From NCBI RefSeq assembly GCF_947504215.1, contig NZ_CANNGO010000002.1:248001-312000 (forward strand): a stretch of DNA of 64,000 nt. Direction: 5' to 3'. A program made the position numbers and the translations under genes. Shown piece after piece: positions 1 to 9,390 of this stretch. The stretch is from an uncultured Ruegeria sp. GTDB lineage: Bacteria; Pseudomonadota; Alphaproteobacteria; Rhodobacterales; Rhodobacteraceae. Below the pieces are notes generated by a model that saw only the letters and a list, made by a program, of their open reading frames with translations, ran no database searches and was not told the DNA's origin. Each line of letters begins with the position of its first letter. Position 1 is the first letter of the stretch.

Positions 1-110
1 CCGAACTCGGCCTTTTCGGTCTCGGTCATCGCGTTCAAATCCAACGCCTGTGCTGGGCTGGTGAGCAGGGAAAGCCCCAGAAGGGCGGGTGCAGCATGTC
101 TGAGGATCAT
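1..110 (-). CDS. DsbA-family thiol:disulfide protein, N-terminal fragment
   Basis: This is the start of a gene that runs off the left edge of the window. The visible 36 residues begin with a classic Sec signal peptide (basic start, Leu/Ala-rich core, cleavage after SPAQA), followed by a mature start LDLNAMTETEKAEF. That acidic N-terminus resembles the secreted DsbA/thioredoxin-fold oxidoreductases of Rhodobacteraceae, but the CxxC active site lies outside the window, so the family is inferred from this start alone. The ATG overlaps the stop of the upstream M48 protease gene (ATGA), so the two are translationally coupled. Both products would act in the envelope, where disulfide formation and outer-membrane quality control meet. 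Confidence 0.5.
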   Translation of the reverse strand, partial: MILRHAAPALLGLSLLTSPAQALDLNAMTETEKAEF

Positions 111-1465
111 TTCCGTTTCCTTTTCGATTTCTTTGCGCGTTCTGAGGCAATCAACACATCCTGCGCCCTTTGCCAACCCGGAGACCCTTCGGGCAATTGC
201 CCAACGGCCCGTCTTGCATGGATACCTGCATCGGCCAAGCGGCCTTGCAGAGCATACCGTTCGGCGGTGACAGCTGACGCCATCCCGTTGTTGCCAACCT
301 GCGCATATGCCGCGCCCAAATCCCGCATCAACCGGGCATTCCGATAGTCACGTGCACGCGCCTTTTCAAGGACTTGCAGGGCTTTCTTCGTCTGGCCCTG
401 ACCCAGCAACGCACGGCCATACCCGGCCAGAATCAACGCGTTGTTCGGAGCCATTTCAACGGCCTGACCATAAGCTGTGATTGCGTCCTGAAACTGCCGG
501 TTTTCCAGCAGAATTTGCCCCTTCAACTCGTAATAGAACGGATCATCCGGGCGAATGGCCAGCGCCGCATCAATTGCCGCGCGGGCGCGGGCAAGATCGC
601 GATTCTGGTGATGGGCCGAGGCTTCGCGCATCAGGCGGATATCACGGTCGGTTTCTTCCTTGGCACGGCGTAGGGTCCATGTCGGCGATCTTAGGAACGC
701 CGACAACTTGCCCTTAACGCGAGCAAACCAATAGTCGGCATTGGCATTTGGCTCTGCCTTGTCCCCAAATTCGTCCAAAAACGTCTCGGCCGCGCGCAGG
801 CGTTCGCGGCTGGTGGGGTGGGACCGCATATATGGGTCTTGATTGGCGGTGCTCAGCAATTCCTGACCGGCGAATTTGCGGTGCAGTTTGACCATGCCAC
901 TGGGCGAGATACCTGCCCATCGCAAATAGCTGGCTGCGCTGCGATCGGCCGAGGATTCTTCAGCCCGCGTATGACCCAAAAAACTGCGCAGGGCAGAGGC
1001 AGATGTTCCGGCGGCGATGCCGGCTGCGGCCTCTCCGCCGCCCGCAGCTGCAGCGATTATGGCCAGCGCGGTGCCGAGACCTGCATTTCGCTGCGCGGCA
1101 CGCAAGTTTTCAGCGCGGCGCGCCAGGTGGCCATTGGCGATATGGGCGGCCTCATGCGCGATGACGGCTTGCAGCATTTCGGGGCTGTCCACGGTCAGAA
1201 TCAGGCCATAGTTCAAGTAGATGGCGTTGTAGTCGATGACAAAGGCATTGAACGTGTTGTCATTGACCACAAAAATTCGAACGCGGTTGGTATTCAGCCC
1301 GGCGGCGCGCAGGACCGGAAAGGCCAGTTCGCGCAGCCCATGTTCGATATCCGGATCCCGGATCAGGCTTTGCGCGTTGCTGGATGCCGCGGCTGTCAGC
1401 CAAACGGCAACCGCCAGCATCAGGGCCGGGATTGACGCCAGACGGGATACGCGTTCAAAAGCCAT
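107..1465 (-). CDS. M48 family periplasmic metalloprotease with TPR domain (BepA/YfgC-like)
   Basis: The 452-residue product has a signal peptide (cleavage near residue 32, after SSNAQ), a zinc-protease domain with HEAAH at about residues 104-108 and a downstream EESSAD segment that can supply the third ligand. The C-terminal third holds tetratricopeptide repeats. This order matches the BepA/YfgC group, which degrades or assists misfolded outer-membrane proteins such as LptD in the periplasm. The start chosen (MAFERV) puts the signal peptide at the N-terminus; an in-frame ATG at 1489 would overlap the divergent aminotransferase start. The gene couples to a DsbA-like gene by ATGA overlap. Confidence 0.85.
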   Translation of the reverse strand: MAFERVSRLASIPALMLAVAVWLTAAASSNAQSLIRDPDIEHGLRELAFPVLRAAGLNTNRVRIFVVNDNTFNAFVIDYNAIYLNYGLILTVDSPEMLQAVIAHEAAHIANGHLARRAENLRAAQRNAGLGTALAIIAAAAGGGEAAAGIAAGTSASALRSFLGHTRAEESSADRSAASYLRWAGISPSGMVKLHRKFAGQELLSTANQDPYMRSHPTSRERLRAAETFLDEFGDKAEPNANADYWFARVKGKLSAFLRSPTWTLRRAKEETDRDIRLMREASAHHQNRDLARARAAIDAALAIRPDDPFYYELKGQILLENRQFQDAITAYGQAVEMAPNNALILAGYGRALLGQGQTKKALQVLEKARARDYRNARLMRDLGAAYAQVGNNGMASAVTAERYALQGRLADAGIHARRAVGQLPEGSPGWQRAQDVLIASERAKKSKRKRK

Positions 1466-1487
1466 GGTTGCAACATGGGAGATGGGC

Positions 1488-2651
1488 ATGAGAAACTCAA
1501 CCCGATCCGGGGTCGATCCCTTCATCGTGATGGATGTGATGGAGGCCGCACGCAAGGCGGAAGAAGCCGGGCGTCACGTCATCCACATGGAGGTCGGCCA
1601 GCCCGGAACCGGAGCGCCAAAAGAGGCGGTAAAAGCCCTTGCCCAAGCCATGGAACAGGGCCCGCTGGGCTATACAGTGGCGTTGGGTCTGCCTGCGTTG
1701 CGGAAGCGGATCGCGCGACTTTACGGAGAGTGGTATAATGTCGACCTGAACCCAGAACGTGTGGTGATTACACCCGGGTCTTCCGGTGGGTTTCTGCTGG
1801 CCTTCACAGCACTTTTTGACAGCGGCGATCGTGTTGGCATCGGTGCACCCGGCTATCCATCTTACCGGCAGATTCTGAAAGCTCTGGGACTGGTTCCGGT
1901 CGACCTGCCCACAGCTCCGGAAAACCGTTTGCAGCCGGTGCCCGCAGATTTCGCAGGAATAGATCTGCAAGGTCTGATGGTCGCATCCCCCGCGAACCCG
2001 ACCGGCACCATGCTGGATCACGCTGCGATGCACGCACTGATCGGTGCGGCTCAGGAGCAGGGAGCCTCGTTCATCAGTGACGAGATTTATCACGGTCTGG
2101 AATATGAGGCCAAAGCCGTCACTGCGCTTGAACTGACCAACGAATGCTATGTGATCAACTCATTCTCCAAATACTTCTCGATGACCGGGTGGCGTGTGGG
2201 TTGGATGGTGGTGCCTGAAGATCAGGTGCGGGTGGTGGAGCGTATTGCCCAGAACATGTTCATCTGTGCGCCGCACGCCAGTCAGGTGGCTGCACTGGCC
2301 GCAATGGATTGTGAGGACGAGTTGCAGGCCAATCTGGATGTCTATCGGCAGAACCGCGCACTTATGCTGGACGGGCTTCCCAAAGCAGGCTTCACCAATA
2401 TCGCACCGCCAGATGGGGCGTTTTATGTCTATGCCGATGTCTCGGACCTGACCAATGACAGCCGGGCCTTCGCGTCAGAGATTCTGGAAAAGGCCGGTGT
2501 TGCCGTGACGCCGGGGTTGGACTTCGACCCGCAGCGGGGCCATACCACCCTGCGGTTTTCCTATGCGCGCGCCACGGCTGACATTCAGGACGGGTTGGAC
2601 AGGTTGCGTTGCTTCATGTTCGAAAAGGGCGCGATCACCGAACAGGTCTGA
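1488..2651 (+). CDS. Class I/II pyridoxal-phosphate aminotransferase
   Basis: A 387-residue fold-type I aminotransferase. Visible features are the substrate segment HMEVGQPGTGAPK, the PLP-phosphate region VITPGSSGGFLLAF, SPANPTGTM, the SDEIYHGLEY segment and the Schiff-base lysine in SFSKYFSMTGWRVGW. It transfers an amino group between an amino acid and a 2-oxo acid in the cytoplasm; the exact substrate cannot be read from sequence (aspartate- or alanine-type are both possible). The start at 1488 (MRNSTRSG) or at 1482 overlaps the divergent protease's alternative start, leaving almost no intergenic space, so its promoter must lie inside the neighbouring gene. Confidence 0.85.
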   Translation: MRNSTRSGVDPFIVMDVMEAARKAEEAGRHVIHMEVGQPGTGAPKEAVKALAQAMEQGPLGYTVALGLPALRKRIARLYGEWYNVDLNPERVVITPGSSGGFLLAFTALFDSGDRVGIGAPGYPSYRQILKALGLVPVDLPTAPENRLQPVPADFAGIDLQGLMVASPANPTGTMLDHAAMHALIGAAQEQGASFISDEIYHGLEYEAKAVTALELTNECYVINSFSKYFSMTGWRVGWMVVPEDQVRVVERIAQNMFICAPHASQVAALAAMDCEDELQANLDVYRQNRALMLDGLPKAGFTNIAPPDGAFYVYADVSDLTNDSRAFASEILEKAGVAVTPGLDFDPQRGHTTLRFSYARATADIQDGLDRLRCFMFEKGAITEQV

Positions 2652-2717
2652 AGCGTTCACAAAGGCCCCCGGTTGGTATAGGGTGCGTTCCAAACGATCT
2701 CGGGAAAACTTGAGGCC

Positions 2718-3938
2718 ATGAGCAGGATCATCTTTTGCATTGCGCTGCTCTGGGCGCTGGCCGGTACGGCCGTCGCGCAGGACTTCAGCGCGCTTGCCCG
2801 TGTGCAACCGGACCAAAGCCGGATTGTCGATACCGGGCGCGCGGGTATTCGCGTGGACATTGGCCTTAGCCAAGGTGTGCCATATCGCATTTTCACATTG
2901 CGCGATCCCTACCGGATGGTGCTGGATTTTCAAGAGGTTGACTGGACCGGTTTGACCCGAAAGCAGTTCCTGAAATCCAAACGCGTCAGCGACGTGCAAT
3001 TCGGCGCCTATGTGCCAGGATGGTCCAGACTGGTTCTGGATCTCGGCGCCCCGATGGCTGTGGAATCGGCGAACCTGAAGATTGACGAAGGGTCAGGTTC
3101 AGCGCTTCTATCGCTTTCCCTTAAAGGTACGGATTTCGACACATTCAATGCCACTGCGGGTGCGCCACGCAATCCGGGCTGGGATTTGCCCGAACCGGCG
3201 GTGACCAAGCAGGTCCGGCCGCGTGATGGGGACCGTCCGCTGCGCGTGATGCTGGACCCAGGCCATGGCGGGATCGATCCGGGGGCCGAATTTGGCGGGA
3301 TCGACGAAAAAACAATGATGCTGACTTTTGCCCGGGAACTGCGAGAGCTTTTGTTGCGATCAGGTGGGTATGAGATCGTGTTGACGCGTGTCGAGGACCA
3401 GTTTGTTTCGCTCGAACGACGCATCGCATTGGCCCATCGGGCCGGGGCGGATTTATTCATTTCACTTCATGCCGACTCGTTGTCCGAAGGGCAGGCGCAT
3501 GGCGCTGCGGTTTATACTCTGTCCGAGGATGCCTCGGACGTGGCCAGTTCAAAACTTGCTGAGCGACACGATCGGGGCGACTTGATTTCGGGGATCGACC
3601 TGAACGGCGCGGATGATCAGGTGGCCGATGTACTGTTGGATATTGCGCGCCAGGAAACCAAGCCACGCACGGATGCGCTTGCCAGGGCGCTGGCCAATGG
3701 CATGGCGCAACAGGGCGGGCCAATGAATCGCCGCCCCCTGCGCAAAGCCTCGTTTTCTGTGCTAAAAGCGGCCGATATCCCGTCGGTTCTGGTTGAACTT
3801 GGGTTTCTGTCCAGCCCTCGCGATCTGAACAACCTCAAAGATCCTGAATGGCGTGCGAAGATGGCATTGGGGATTTATCAGGGTTTGGAAGACTGGCGTC
3901 AGCAGGACCTGGTCCGGCAATCTCTGATTGGTCAGTGA
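2718..3938 (+). CDS. amiC: N-acetylmuramoyl-L-alanine amidase (AmiC-type)
   Basis: The 406-residue product has a signal peptide (cleavage near GTAVAQ), an N-terminal AMIN domain (about residues 30-140) that localises such enzymes to the septum, a linker, and a C-terminal Amidase_3 domain. Zinc ligands are visible in LDPGHGGIDPG, GGIDEKTM and FISLHAD, with a final catalytic-type Glu in VLVELGFLS. It cleaves the amide bond between MurNAc and the stem peptide during daughter-cell separation. It lies just upstream of the penicillin-binding protein gene mrcA, a common pairing in alphaproteobacteria. The mrcA gene has its own good promoter in the 94-bp gap. Confidence 0.92.
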   Translation: MSRIIFCIALLWALAGTAVAQDFSALARVQPDQSRIVDTGRAGIRVDIGLSQGVPYRIFTLRDPYRMVLDFQEVDWTGLTRKQFLKSKRVSDVQFGAYVPGWSRLVLDLGAPMAVESANLKIDEGSGSALLSLSLKGTDFDTFNATAGAPRNPGWDLPEPAVTKQVRPRDGDRPLRVMLDPGHGGIDPGAEFGGIDEKTMMLTFARELRELLLRSGGYEIVLTRVEDQFVSLERRIALAHRAGADLFISLHADSLSEGQAHGAAVYTLSEDASDVASSKLAERHDRGDLISGIDLNGADDQVADVLLDIARQETKPRTDALARALANGMAQQGGPMNRRPLRKASFSVLKAADIPSVLVELGFLSSPRDLNNLKDPEWRAKMALGIYQGLEDWRQQDLVRQSLIGQ

Positions 3939-3975
3939 CCTGACGACGCAAACCAGCTAGAATATGCTTGTTGTT

Positions 3976-4004
3976 TTGACCCTTGAGCAGCGCGACACTA
4001 TATA
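3976..4004 (+). promoter_or_regulatory. Sigma-70 type promoter of mrcA
   Basis: TTGACC at 3976-3981 and TATATA at 3999-4004 are separated by exactly 17 bp. The predicted transcription start is about 20 bases before the GTG start of mrcA at 4033, giving a very short leader. Confidence 0.65.
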
Positions 4005-4032
4005 GGCGGCAGCGCGAGAAAAAGGCAGTAAC

Positions 4033-6522
4033 GTGATCCGGTTCATTCTTTCGATTTTTGGGGCTATTTTCAGCCTTGTTACCTTGGGTATCTTCATGGC
4101 TGCGTTGGTTGTAGGCGCGGTGTTCTGGATGTACGGGCGCGATCTGCCCAGCCACGAGTCGCTGGCACAATACAAGCCGCCGACAATCAGCCGTATCTAT
4201 TCCGGCGAGGGGCAACTGATCGACGAATTTGCGCAGGAACGCCGCTTGTTCACGCCGTCCGAAGAAATCCCGGACCTGGTGAAACAGGCATTCATTTCTG
4301 CCGAAGACAAGAATTTCTACACCCATCAGGGCTATGACCCGCGTGGCATTATTGCGGCCGGCGTCGAAGCTGTCCGGTCTAAAGGCGAAACTGTTCGCGG
4401 TGCATCGACCATCACCCAGCAGGTGATGAAGAACTTCCTGCTGTCTGGTGACCGCCGGGCCGAACGCAAGATCAAGGAAATCATCCTCGCCACGCGGCTT
4501 GAGGATACGCTGGACAAAGAACAAATCCTCGAACTTTATATGAACGAGATTTTTCTGGGCCAGAACTCCTATGGTGTAACGGCTGCGGCACAGACCTACT
4601 TTAACAAAACTCTGCAAGAGCTGGACCCGCATGAGGCCGCAACACTCGCCGCGATGCCCAAAGCGCCTTCTGATTACCATCCGGTTCGGCAAAAACAGCG
4701 CCTTCTGGATCGCCGAAATTATGTTCTGCGCGAGATGCGCCAAAATGGTCATATCGATCAGGCGACCTTCGAAGTTGAGGTCGACCAGCCCTTGCGCTCG
4801 GTTCAGAATGGTGACTTCGAAAGCTTCCGCACTGCACTGCCGCCCCGGGATTACTTTACCGACGAAATCCGCCGCCAGCTGAGCGAGGATTTTGGCGAAG
4901 GTGAATTCTTCACTGGTGGATTCACAGTACGTGCTTCGGTCGATGAAGAAATGCAGGTCGAAGCCGCCCGGTCTCTGCGTGAAGCCTTGCAGAAATACGA
5001 CCGCTCTCGCGGCAAGTGGCGCGGAACTGGCGAAGTGATCGCCGAAGAAACCTTGGCAGACGAAGCGCAATGGCGAGAAGCACTGTCCATTATGGAGATC
5101 CCGCGCGATGTGGTTCTGCCGACCAAGTGGTATCCGGCGGTTGTGATGGATGTTGCGGAACAATCCCTGACGGTCGGGATTGAAGATGGTCCGGCAGATG
5201 GCGTCATCCCGCGTTCCGACATCAAGTGGATGCAGGGCGATTTCGCAGCGAATTTCAAACGTGGTGACGTGATACTCGTCGTCGCCGGGGAAGAGGGTCA
5301 ATGGTCCGCCCGACAGGTACCCGAAGTGCAGGGCGGCTTTGTCGCGATGGACGTGAACTCGGGCCGTGTTCTGGCGATGCAAGGCGGGTTCTCGTATCAG
5401 GACACGGTGTTCAACCGGGCCACGCAGGCGCAACGCCAGCCGGGGTCAAGCTTTAAGCCCTTTGTCTACGCGGCTGCGTTGGATAGCGGATACAGCCCCG
5501 CGACCATTGTGGTGGACGCTCCGATTGAAGTGAACACGCCGCAAGGCCTGTGGCGGCCCAAGAACTCTTCCAACAAATTCTACGGCCCGACGCCACTGCG
5601 CACCGGGATCGAACAATCGCGAAACCTGATGACCATTCGACTGGCGCAAGAGGTGACGATGCCCGTTGTCGCCGGGTATGCGGAACGGTTCGGTGTCTAC
5701 GACCGTATGGGCGCGTTTCTGGCCAACTCGTTGGGGGCAGAAGAAACCACCTTGTACAAGATGGTGGCTGCCTATGCGATGTTCGCGAATGGTGGCGAGA
5801 GGGTTGAGCCCACATTGGTTGACCGTATTCAGGATCGGTTTGGCAAGACAATCTATCGGCACGATGATCGTCAGTGCCTGGACTGCAATTCTAACTGGCT
5901 GGAACCGGATGAAGCCCCGACGATTGAGACCAACCGTAGCCAGGTTATGGATGCCGTCACTGCGTATCAGTTGACGTCCATGATGAAAGGCGTCGTAGAT
6001 CGCGGAACAGCCTCGAGTGTTGTCAATCTACCGGTTCCTACCGCCGGCAAGACAGGCACGACAAATGAATCGAAGGACGCCTGGTTTATCGGATTTACCT
6101 CAAACATCGTGGCGGGTTGCTACATCGGGTATGACCGCCCGCGCCCGATGGGGCGTGGCGCATACGGTGGTACATTGTGCGGACCAGTCTTCCAGAGCTT
6201 TATGGAACAAGCCGTGGAAAAATACGGCGGCGGTCCCTTCGACGTACCGCCGGGCGGGCGTTTCATAAAGATCGACCGATTCAGCGGCGCGCGTCTGCCT
6301 GACAACGCCAGTGGCGACTATGTTGTGGCCGAGTATTTCCGCGATGGCGTCGATGGCTTCATTGACCGGATCTACGATGGTGGTTTTGCCATCGGATCTG
6401 ACCTGCCGCTGTTCGAAGAGGTGCAGCGCGCGGGCGTTGAGGTGCAGACATCTACCGGTGAGACTGTGACCGTCGGCCCCAAAGCTACGCAAGGCGATCT
6501 GTCGACTGGCGGGCTTTATTGA
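4033..6522 (+). CDS. mrcA: Penicillin-binding protein 1A (bifunctional glycosyltransferase/transpeptidase)
   Basis: An 829-residue class A PBP. It begins with a transmembrane anchor (about residues 5-35), followed by the GT51 glycosyltransferase domain (EDKNFYTHQGYD, GASTITQQVMKNFLL, ELYMNEIFLGQNSYG), an OB-like insert, and the transpeptidase domain with SSFK (GSSFKPFVYAAAL), SRN and KTGTT motifs. It polymerises lipid II into glycan strands and cross-links them on the periplasmic face. GTG is the start codon, preceded by a good promoter. Its 3' end overlaps the convergent kinase gene by seven bases. Confidence 0.95.
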   Translation: MIRFILSIFGAIFSLVTLGIFMAALVVGAVFWMYGRDLPSHESLAQYKPPTISRIYSGEGQLIDEFAQERRLFTPSEEIPDLVKQAFISAEDKNFYTHQGYDPRGIIAAGVEAVRSKGETVRGASTITQQVMKNFLLSGDRRAERKIKEIILATRLEDTLDKEQILELYMNEIFLGQNSYGVTAAAQTYFNKTLQELDPHEAATLAAMPKAPSDYHPVRQKQRLLDRRNYVLREMRQNGHIDQATFEVEVDQPLRSVQNGDFESFRTALPPRDYFTDEIRRQLSEDFGEGEFFTGGFTVRASVDEEMQVEAARSLREALQKYDRSRGKWRGTGEVIAEETLADEAQWREALSIMEIPRDVVLPTKWYPAVVMDVAEQSLTVGIEDGPADGVIPRSDIKWMQGDFAANFKRGDVILVVAGEEGQWSARQVPEVQGGFVAMDVNSGRVLAMQGGFSYQDTVFNRATQAQRQPGSSFKPFVYAAALDSGYSPATIVVDAPIEVNTPQGLWRPKNSSNKFYGPTPLRTGIEQSRNLMTIRLAQEVTMPVVAGYAERFGVYDRMGAFLANSLGAEETTLYKMVAAYAMFANGGERVEPTLVDRIQDRFGKTIYRHDDRQCLDCNSNWLEPDEAPTIETNRSQVMDAVTAYQLTSMMKGVVDRGTASSVVNLPVPTAGKTGTTNESKDAWFIGFTSNIVAGCYIGYDRPRPMGRGAYGGTLCGPVFQSFMEQAVEKYGGGPFDVPPGGRFIKIDRFSGARLPDNASGDYVVAEYFRDGVDGFIDRIYDGGFAIGSDLPLFEEVQRAGVEVQTSTGETVTVGPKATQGDLSTGGLY

Positions 6523-7349
6523 TCGGCAGCCTTTAACAGCAGGCGCAACAGATCGGCTTCGGCATCTTCGGTGACGAGGCCGCTCGCTCGCCAGAACATC
6601 GACAAAGCGCATTTTGCAGCTGCCCATTTTGCCAGGCGCTGGCGCGGTACAGCCATCGCATCAGCATAGAGTGTCAGACACTGTTCTATTTGCTGCGTTT
6701 GGCGAACAAGGCCTTTCATGCCTTTGGGATGACGCAGCGCATTTGCCAGCTCAAACGCGGAATCTCCCAGATATCCCTTGGCATCTATCGCGCGCGGTCC
6801 GGTTTGGGTCTGAATGACGTTGTCATGATGCAGGTCCCCGTGCAGTGGAACTTGCACGGTTTGCTTATCCAATAGATCGCGGGCCAAGCTGATCGCTCGT
6901 TTCATATCCTTTGCCAAAGAGGCGGGGCACGTCTTGGCAAATCGGCACTCAAACAGTGGGGCAAATACTAGGGCCAGAGGCTTCAATCCAGCGCAGTCAA
7001 TCATTGGACGGTGGTGCAGACAGCGCGCCGTATCCGCCAAGCTTTGAACCGCTTTGTCCGGCTGCCCGGATCGTGCAATGTCGCCAACGGTCGGCCCGTC
7101 CAACCACTCCATCAGCACTGCGTTTTCGGCAACTTCAAGAATTCTGACAGCCCCGCGATCCCGCCATGCGGATAACAATTGGGTCCCCGGCGCCTCGTTC
7201 CCGCGGTCCGCCCGGCGATACAGTTTGAGCGCCGCGTGAGTTCCATCCGCTTGCTGCACTTTCCAAACCCGTGCAGCGCCGGTATCTGCCACGACGCCAA
7301 GCGGGATAAGTGCCCATCTGTCCAGAAACTCTTGTGGTGCGTCTTGCAT
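6516..7349 (-). CDS. APH-fold small-molecule kinase (aminoglycoside/hydroxyurea kinase-like)
   Basis: A 277-residue protein kinase-like phosphotransferase. The catalytic loop HGDLHHDNV and the metal-binding segment AIDAKGYLGD are clear, as is the hinge-like VLMEWLDGPTVGD. DAKG in place of DPKG and the overall length recall the APH(6)/hydroxyurea kinase group, which includes streptomycin 6-kinase. In this chromosomal setting, between mrcA and prfB and without mobile elements, the natural substrate is unknown and may be a metabolite. It is convergent with mrcA and divergent from prfB. Confidence 0.75.
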   Translation of the reverse strand: MQDAPQEFLDRWALIPLGVVADTGAARVWKVQQADGTHAALKLYRRADRGNEAPGTQLLSAWRDRGAVRILEVAENAVLMEWLDGPTVGDIARSGQPDKAVQSLADTARCLHHRPMIDCAGLKPLALVFAPLFECRFAKTCPASLAKDMKRAISLARDLLDKQTVQVPLHGDLHHDNVIQTQTGPRAIDAKGYLGDSAFELANALRHPKGMKGLVRQTQQIEQCLTLYADAMAVPRQRLAKWAAAKCALSMFWRASGLVTEDAEADLLRLLLKAADQ

Positions 7350-7365
7350 TCACGCCTCGCCTGTC

Positions 7366-7394
7366 TTGTGGTGCCTCGCACCTCTTGCTATCAC
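7366..7394 (+). promoter_or_regulatory. Probable promoter of prfB
   Basis: TTGTGG (7366-7371) and TATCAC (7389-7394) are spaced by 17 bp in the 77-bp gap between the divergent kinase gene and prfB. The match to consensus is moderate. Confidence 0.4.
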
Positions 7395-7426
7395 GCAGGC
7401 CTGATTGAGCAAGTTGGGACCATACC

Positions 7427-8554
7427 ATGCGCGCCGAAACCCAGAATATCGTGGCGGAAATCGAAAAGTCGCTAGAGCTGTTGGCGCAGCGCATGGACTA
7501 TGAAACCGCACCGCACCGGTTGGAGGAATTCAACGCGCGTGTTGAAGATCCCAATTTGTGGGACAGCCCTGAAAAGGCGCAAAAACTGATGCGCGAGCGC
7601 CAGATGCTTGTGGATGCAATTGAGACCTACGAGTCGATCAAAACAGATCTCGGTGACAATATCGAGCTGATCGAACTGGGCGAAATCGAAGAAGATGAAG
7701 AGGTCGTCCAAGACGCCGAAGGGGCCATCAAAAGCCTACAGCGAAAAGCGGCCAAGAAAGAGCTTGAGGCTCTGTTGGACGGCGAAGCAGACGGAAACGA
7801 TACCTTCCTTGAAATCAATTCGGGCGCGGGCGGTACTGAAAGCTGCGACTGGGCCTCGATGCTGGCGCGCATGTATGTACGTTGGGCCGAGAAAAAGGGA
7901 TACACGGTCGAGCTGCAATCCGAGACCTCGGGCGAAGAGGCGGGGATCAAATCGGCAGCTTACAAAATTTCGGGCCACAACGCGTATGGCTGGTTGAAAT
8001 CCGAAAGCGGTGTGCACCGCCTGGTGCGCATCTCGCCCTTCGACTCGGCGGCCAAACGGCACACGTCGTTTAGTTCTGTCTGGGTCTATCCCGTCGTGGA
8101 CGACAATATCGAGATTGACGTGAACCCGTCTGACATTCGTATCGATACCTACAGGTCCTCTGGCGCGGGTGGTCAGCACGTCAACACCACAGACTCGGCG
8201 GTGCGGATCACGCACATTCCGACTGGGATCGTGGTGACCAGCTCTGTCAAATCGCAGCACCAGAACCGTGACATCGCCATGAAGGCCTTGAAATCGCGCC
8301 TGTATCAGCAAGAGCTGGATCGCAGACACGCCGATATCAACGCAGCCCACGAGGCTAAGGGTGACGCGGGCTGGGGCAACCAGATCCGGTCTTACGTTTT
8401 GCAGCCCTATCAGATGGTCAAAGATCTACGGACCAACCACGAAACGTCGGACACCAAGGGCGTGCTGGACGGAGATCTGGATGAGTTCATGGCGGCGACA
8501 CTAGCGCTAAATGTGGCTGGCAAAAGTCGCTCCGAGGCGCAGGGCGAAGGCTAA
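7427..8554 (+). CDS. prfB: Peptide chain release factor 2
   Basis: A 375-residue class I release factor. The stop-codon recognition tripeptide SPF ([15 protein letters not shown]) specifies UGA/UAA reading, and the universal GGQ ([16 protein letters not shown]) triggers peptide release in the ribosomal peptidyl-transferase centre. The reading frame is continuous from the ATG: there is no in-frame UGA near codon 26, so the programmed +1 frameshift autoregulation found in E. coli and many other bacteria is absent. The next gene begins at the base after its stop codon. Confidence 0.96.
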   Translation: MRAETQNIVAEIEKSLELLAQRMDYETAPHRLEEFNARVEDPNLWDSPEKAQKLMRERQMLVDAIETYESIKTDLGDNIELIELGEIEEDEEVVQDAEGAIKSLQRKAAKKELEALLDGEADGNDTFLEINSGAGGTESCDWASMLARMYVRWAEKKGYTVELQSETSGEEAGIKSAAYKISGHNAYGWLKSESGVHRLVRISPFDSAAKRHTSFSSVWVYPVVDDNIEIDVNPSDIRIDTYRSSGAGGQHVNTTDSAVRITHIPTGIVVTSSVKSQHQNRDIAMKALKSRLYQQELDRRHADINAAHEAKGDAGWGNQIRSYVLQPYQMVKDLRTNHETSDTKGVLDGDLDEFMAATLALNVAGKSRSEAQGEG

Positions 8555-9262
8555 TTGCGCCAGCGTCTGACCTTTGCCGCAAACCTGATCACAGGCCATT
8601 GGCAGTTGATCGCCATTGTCGCAACCGTGTTCTTGTTGTGGAACACGCCGTTCATTCTTCCACTGAAGATCCTTGTTGTCTTCCTGCATGAGCTTTCGCA
8701 CGCTTTGGCTATTGTTCTGACCGGCGGCTCTGTCGAAAGCTTCTCGGTATCGCCCCAGCAGGGTGGTCTTGTGATCGGGCGGGGCGGCAACCGGTTTGTA
8801 AGTCTGTCTGCTGGATATCTGGGATCGCTCTTACTTGGAATGGGCCTACTGATCATCGCCTTGCGCACAGATATGGACAGGGCCGTGCTTGGCGTGTTCG
8901 GCGGGGTCATGTTGCTTGTGACGCTTCTTTATGTCCGCGATCCCTTTGCCATGGCTTTCTGCGCGGGTTTTGGTGCAGTTATGCTGGGTGCTGCTTGGTA
9001 TATGAGCCGCAAGCTCTGTGATCTGGTACTACGAGTTATCGGGTTGACCAGCATGATCTACGTTCCGTCTGATATCTTTGACGACACCATAAGGCGCGCC
9101 GGTTTACGCTCGGATGCGTACATGCTGGCCGAAGAGTTTGGCGGAACAACGTTGATGTGGGGCGGGTTATGGTTGGTCCTCAGCTTTGTCATGATCATCT
9201 ATTGTCTACGCTATATGCTGGGCCGCGACAGCAATCTGCGGTTTGACATCCGCGCCAGGTAG
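8555..9262 (+). CDS. M50-family (site-2-protease-like) membrane metallopeptidase
   Basis: A 235-residue polytopic membrane protein. The zinc motif HELSHA sits at about residues 45-50 within the second hydrophobic segment, as expected for intramembrane M50B-type peptidases (PF13398). A Gly-rich segment and further membrane helices follow, with a second motif candidate PSDIFDDTI near residue 170. The start is TTG, directly abutting the prfB stop, so translation is coupled. The substrate is unknown; related proteins may cleave membrane-bound regulators, but that is inference. Confidence 0.75.
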   Translation: MRQRLTFAANLITGHWQLIAIVATVFLLWNTPFILPLKILVVFLHELSHALAIVLTGGSVESFSVSPQQGGLVIGRGGNRFVSLSAGYLGSLLLGMGLLIIALRTDMDRAVLGVFGGVMLLVTLLYVRDPFAMAFCAGFGAVMLGAAWYMSRKLCDLVLRVIGLTSMIYVPSDIFDDTIRRAGLRSDAYMLAEEFGGTTLMWGGLWLVLSFVMIIYCLRYMLGRDSNLRFDIRAR

Positions 9263-9390
9263 CCAAAACTCTCAGAACAGTGTGTTCGATTGGCAGGGTG
9301 AAAGATACATCCAAACTACGGGTTTAATTGGGTTAAAGCCCCGGCTAGGCTGATCGCAACAACAGAAAAGCCACATCCGCTGAGGCCCCA

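Noticed and set aside
3835..5433. A 532-codon open frame on the minus strand opposite mrcA
   Set aside because: It is a shadow of the high-GC mrcA coding sequence; no family motif, start signal or neighbour support, while mrcA shows all PBP1A motifs.
7427..7520. Programmed +1 frameshift in prfB
   Set aside because: The frame is continuous from ATG to stop, with no in-frame UGA or CTTTGA-type slippery site near codon 26.
9300..9345. TTTAA-N5-TTAAA dyad upstream of the amidase
   Set aside because: Arms are short and AT-only, with unequal outer matches; insufficient to claim an operator.
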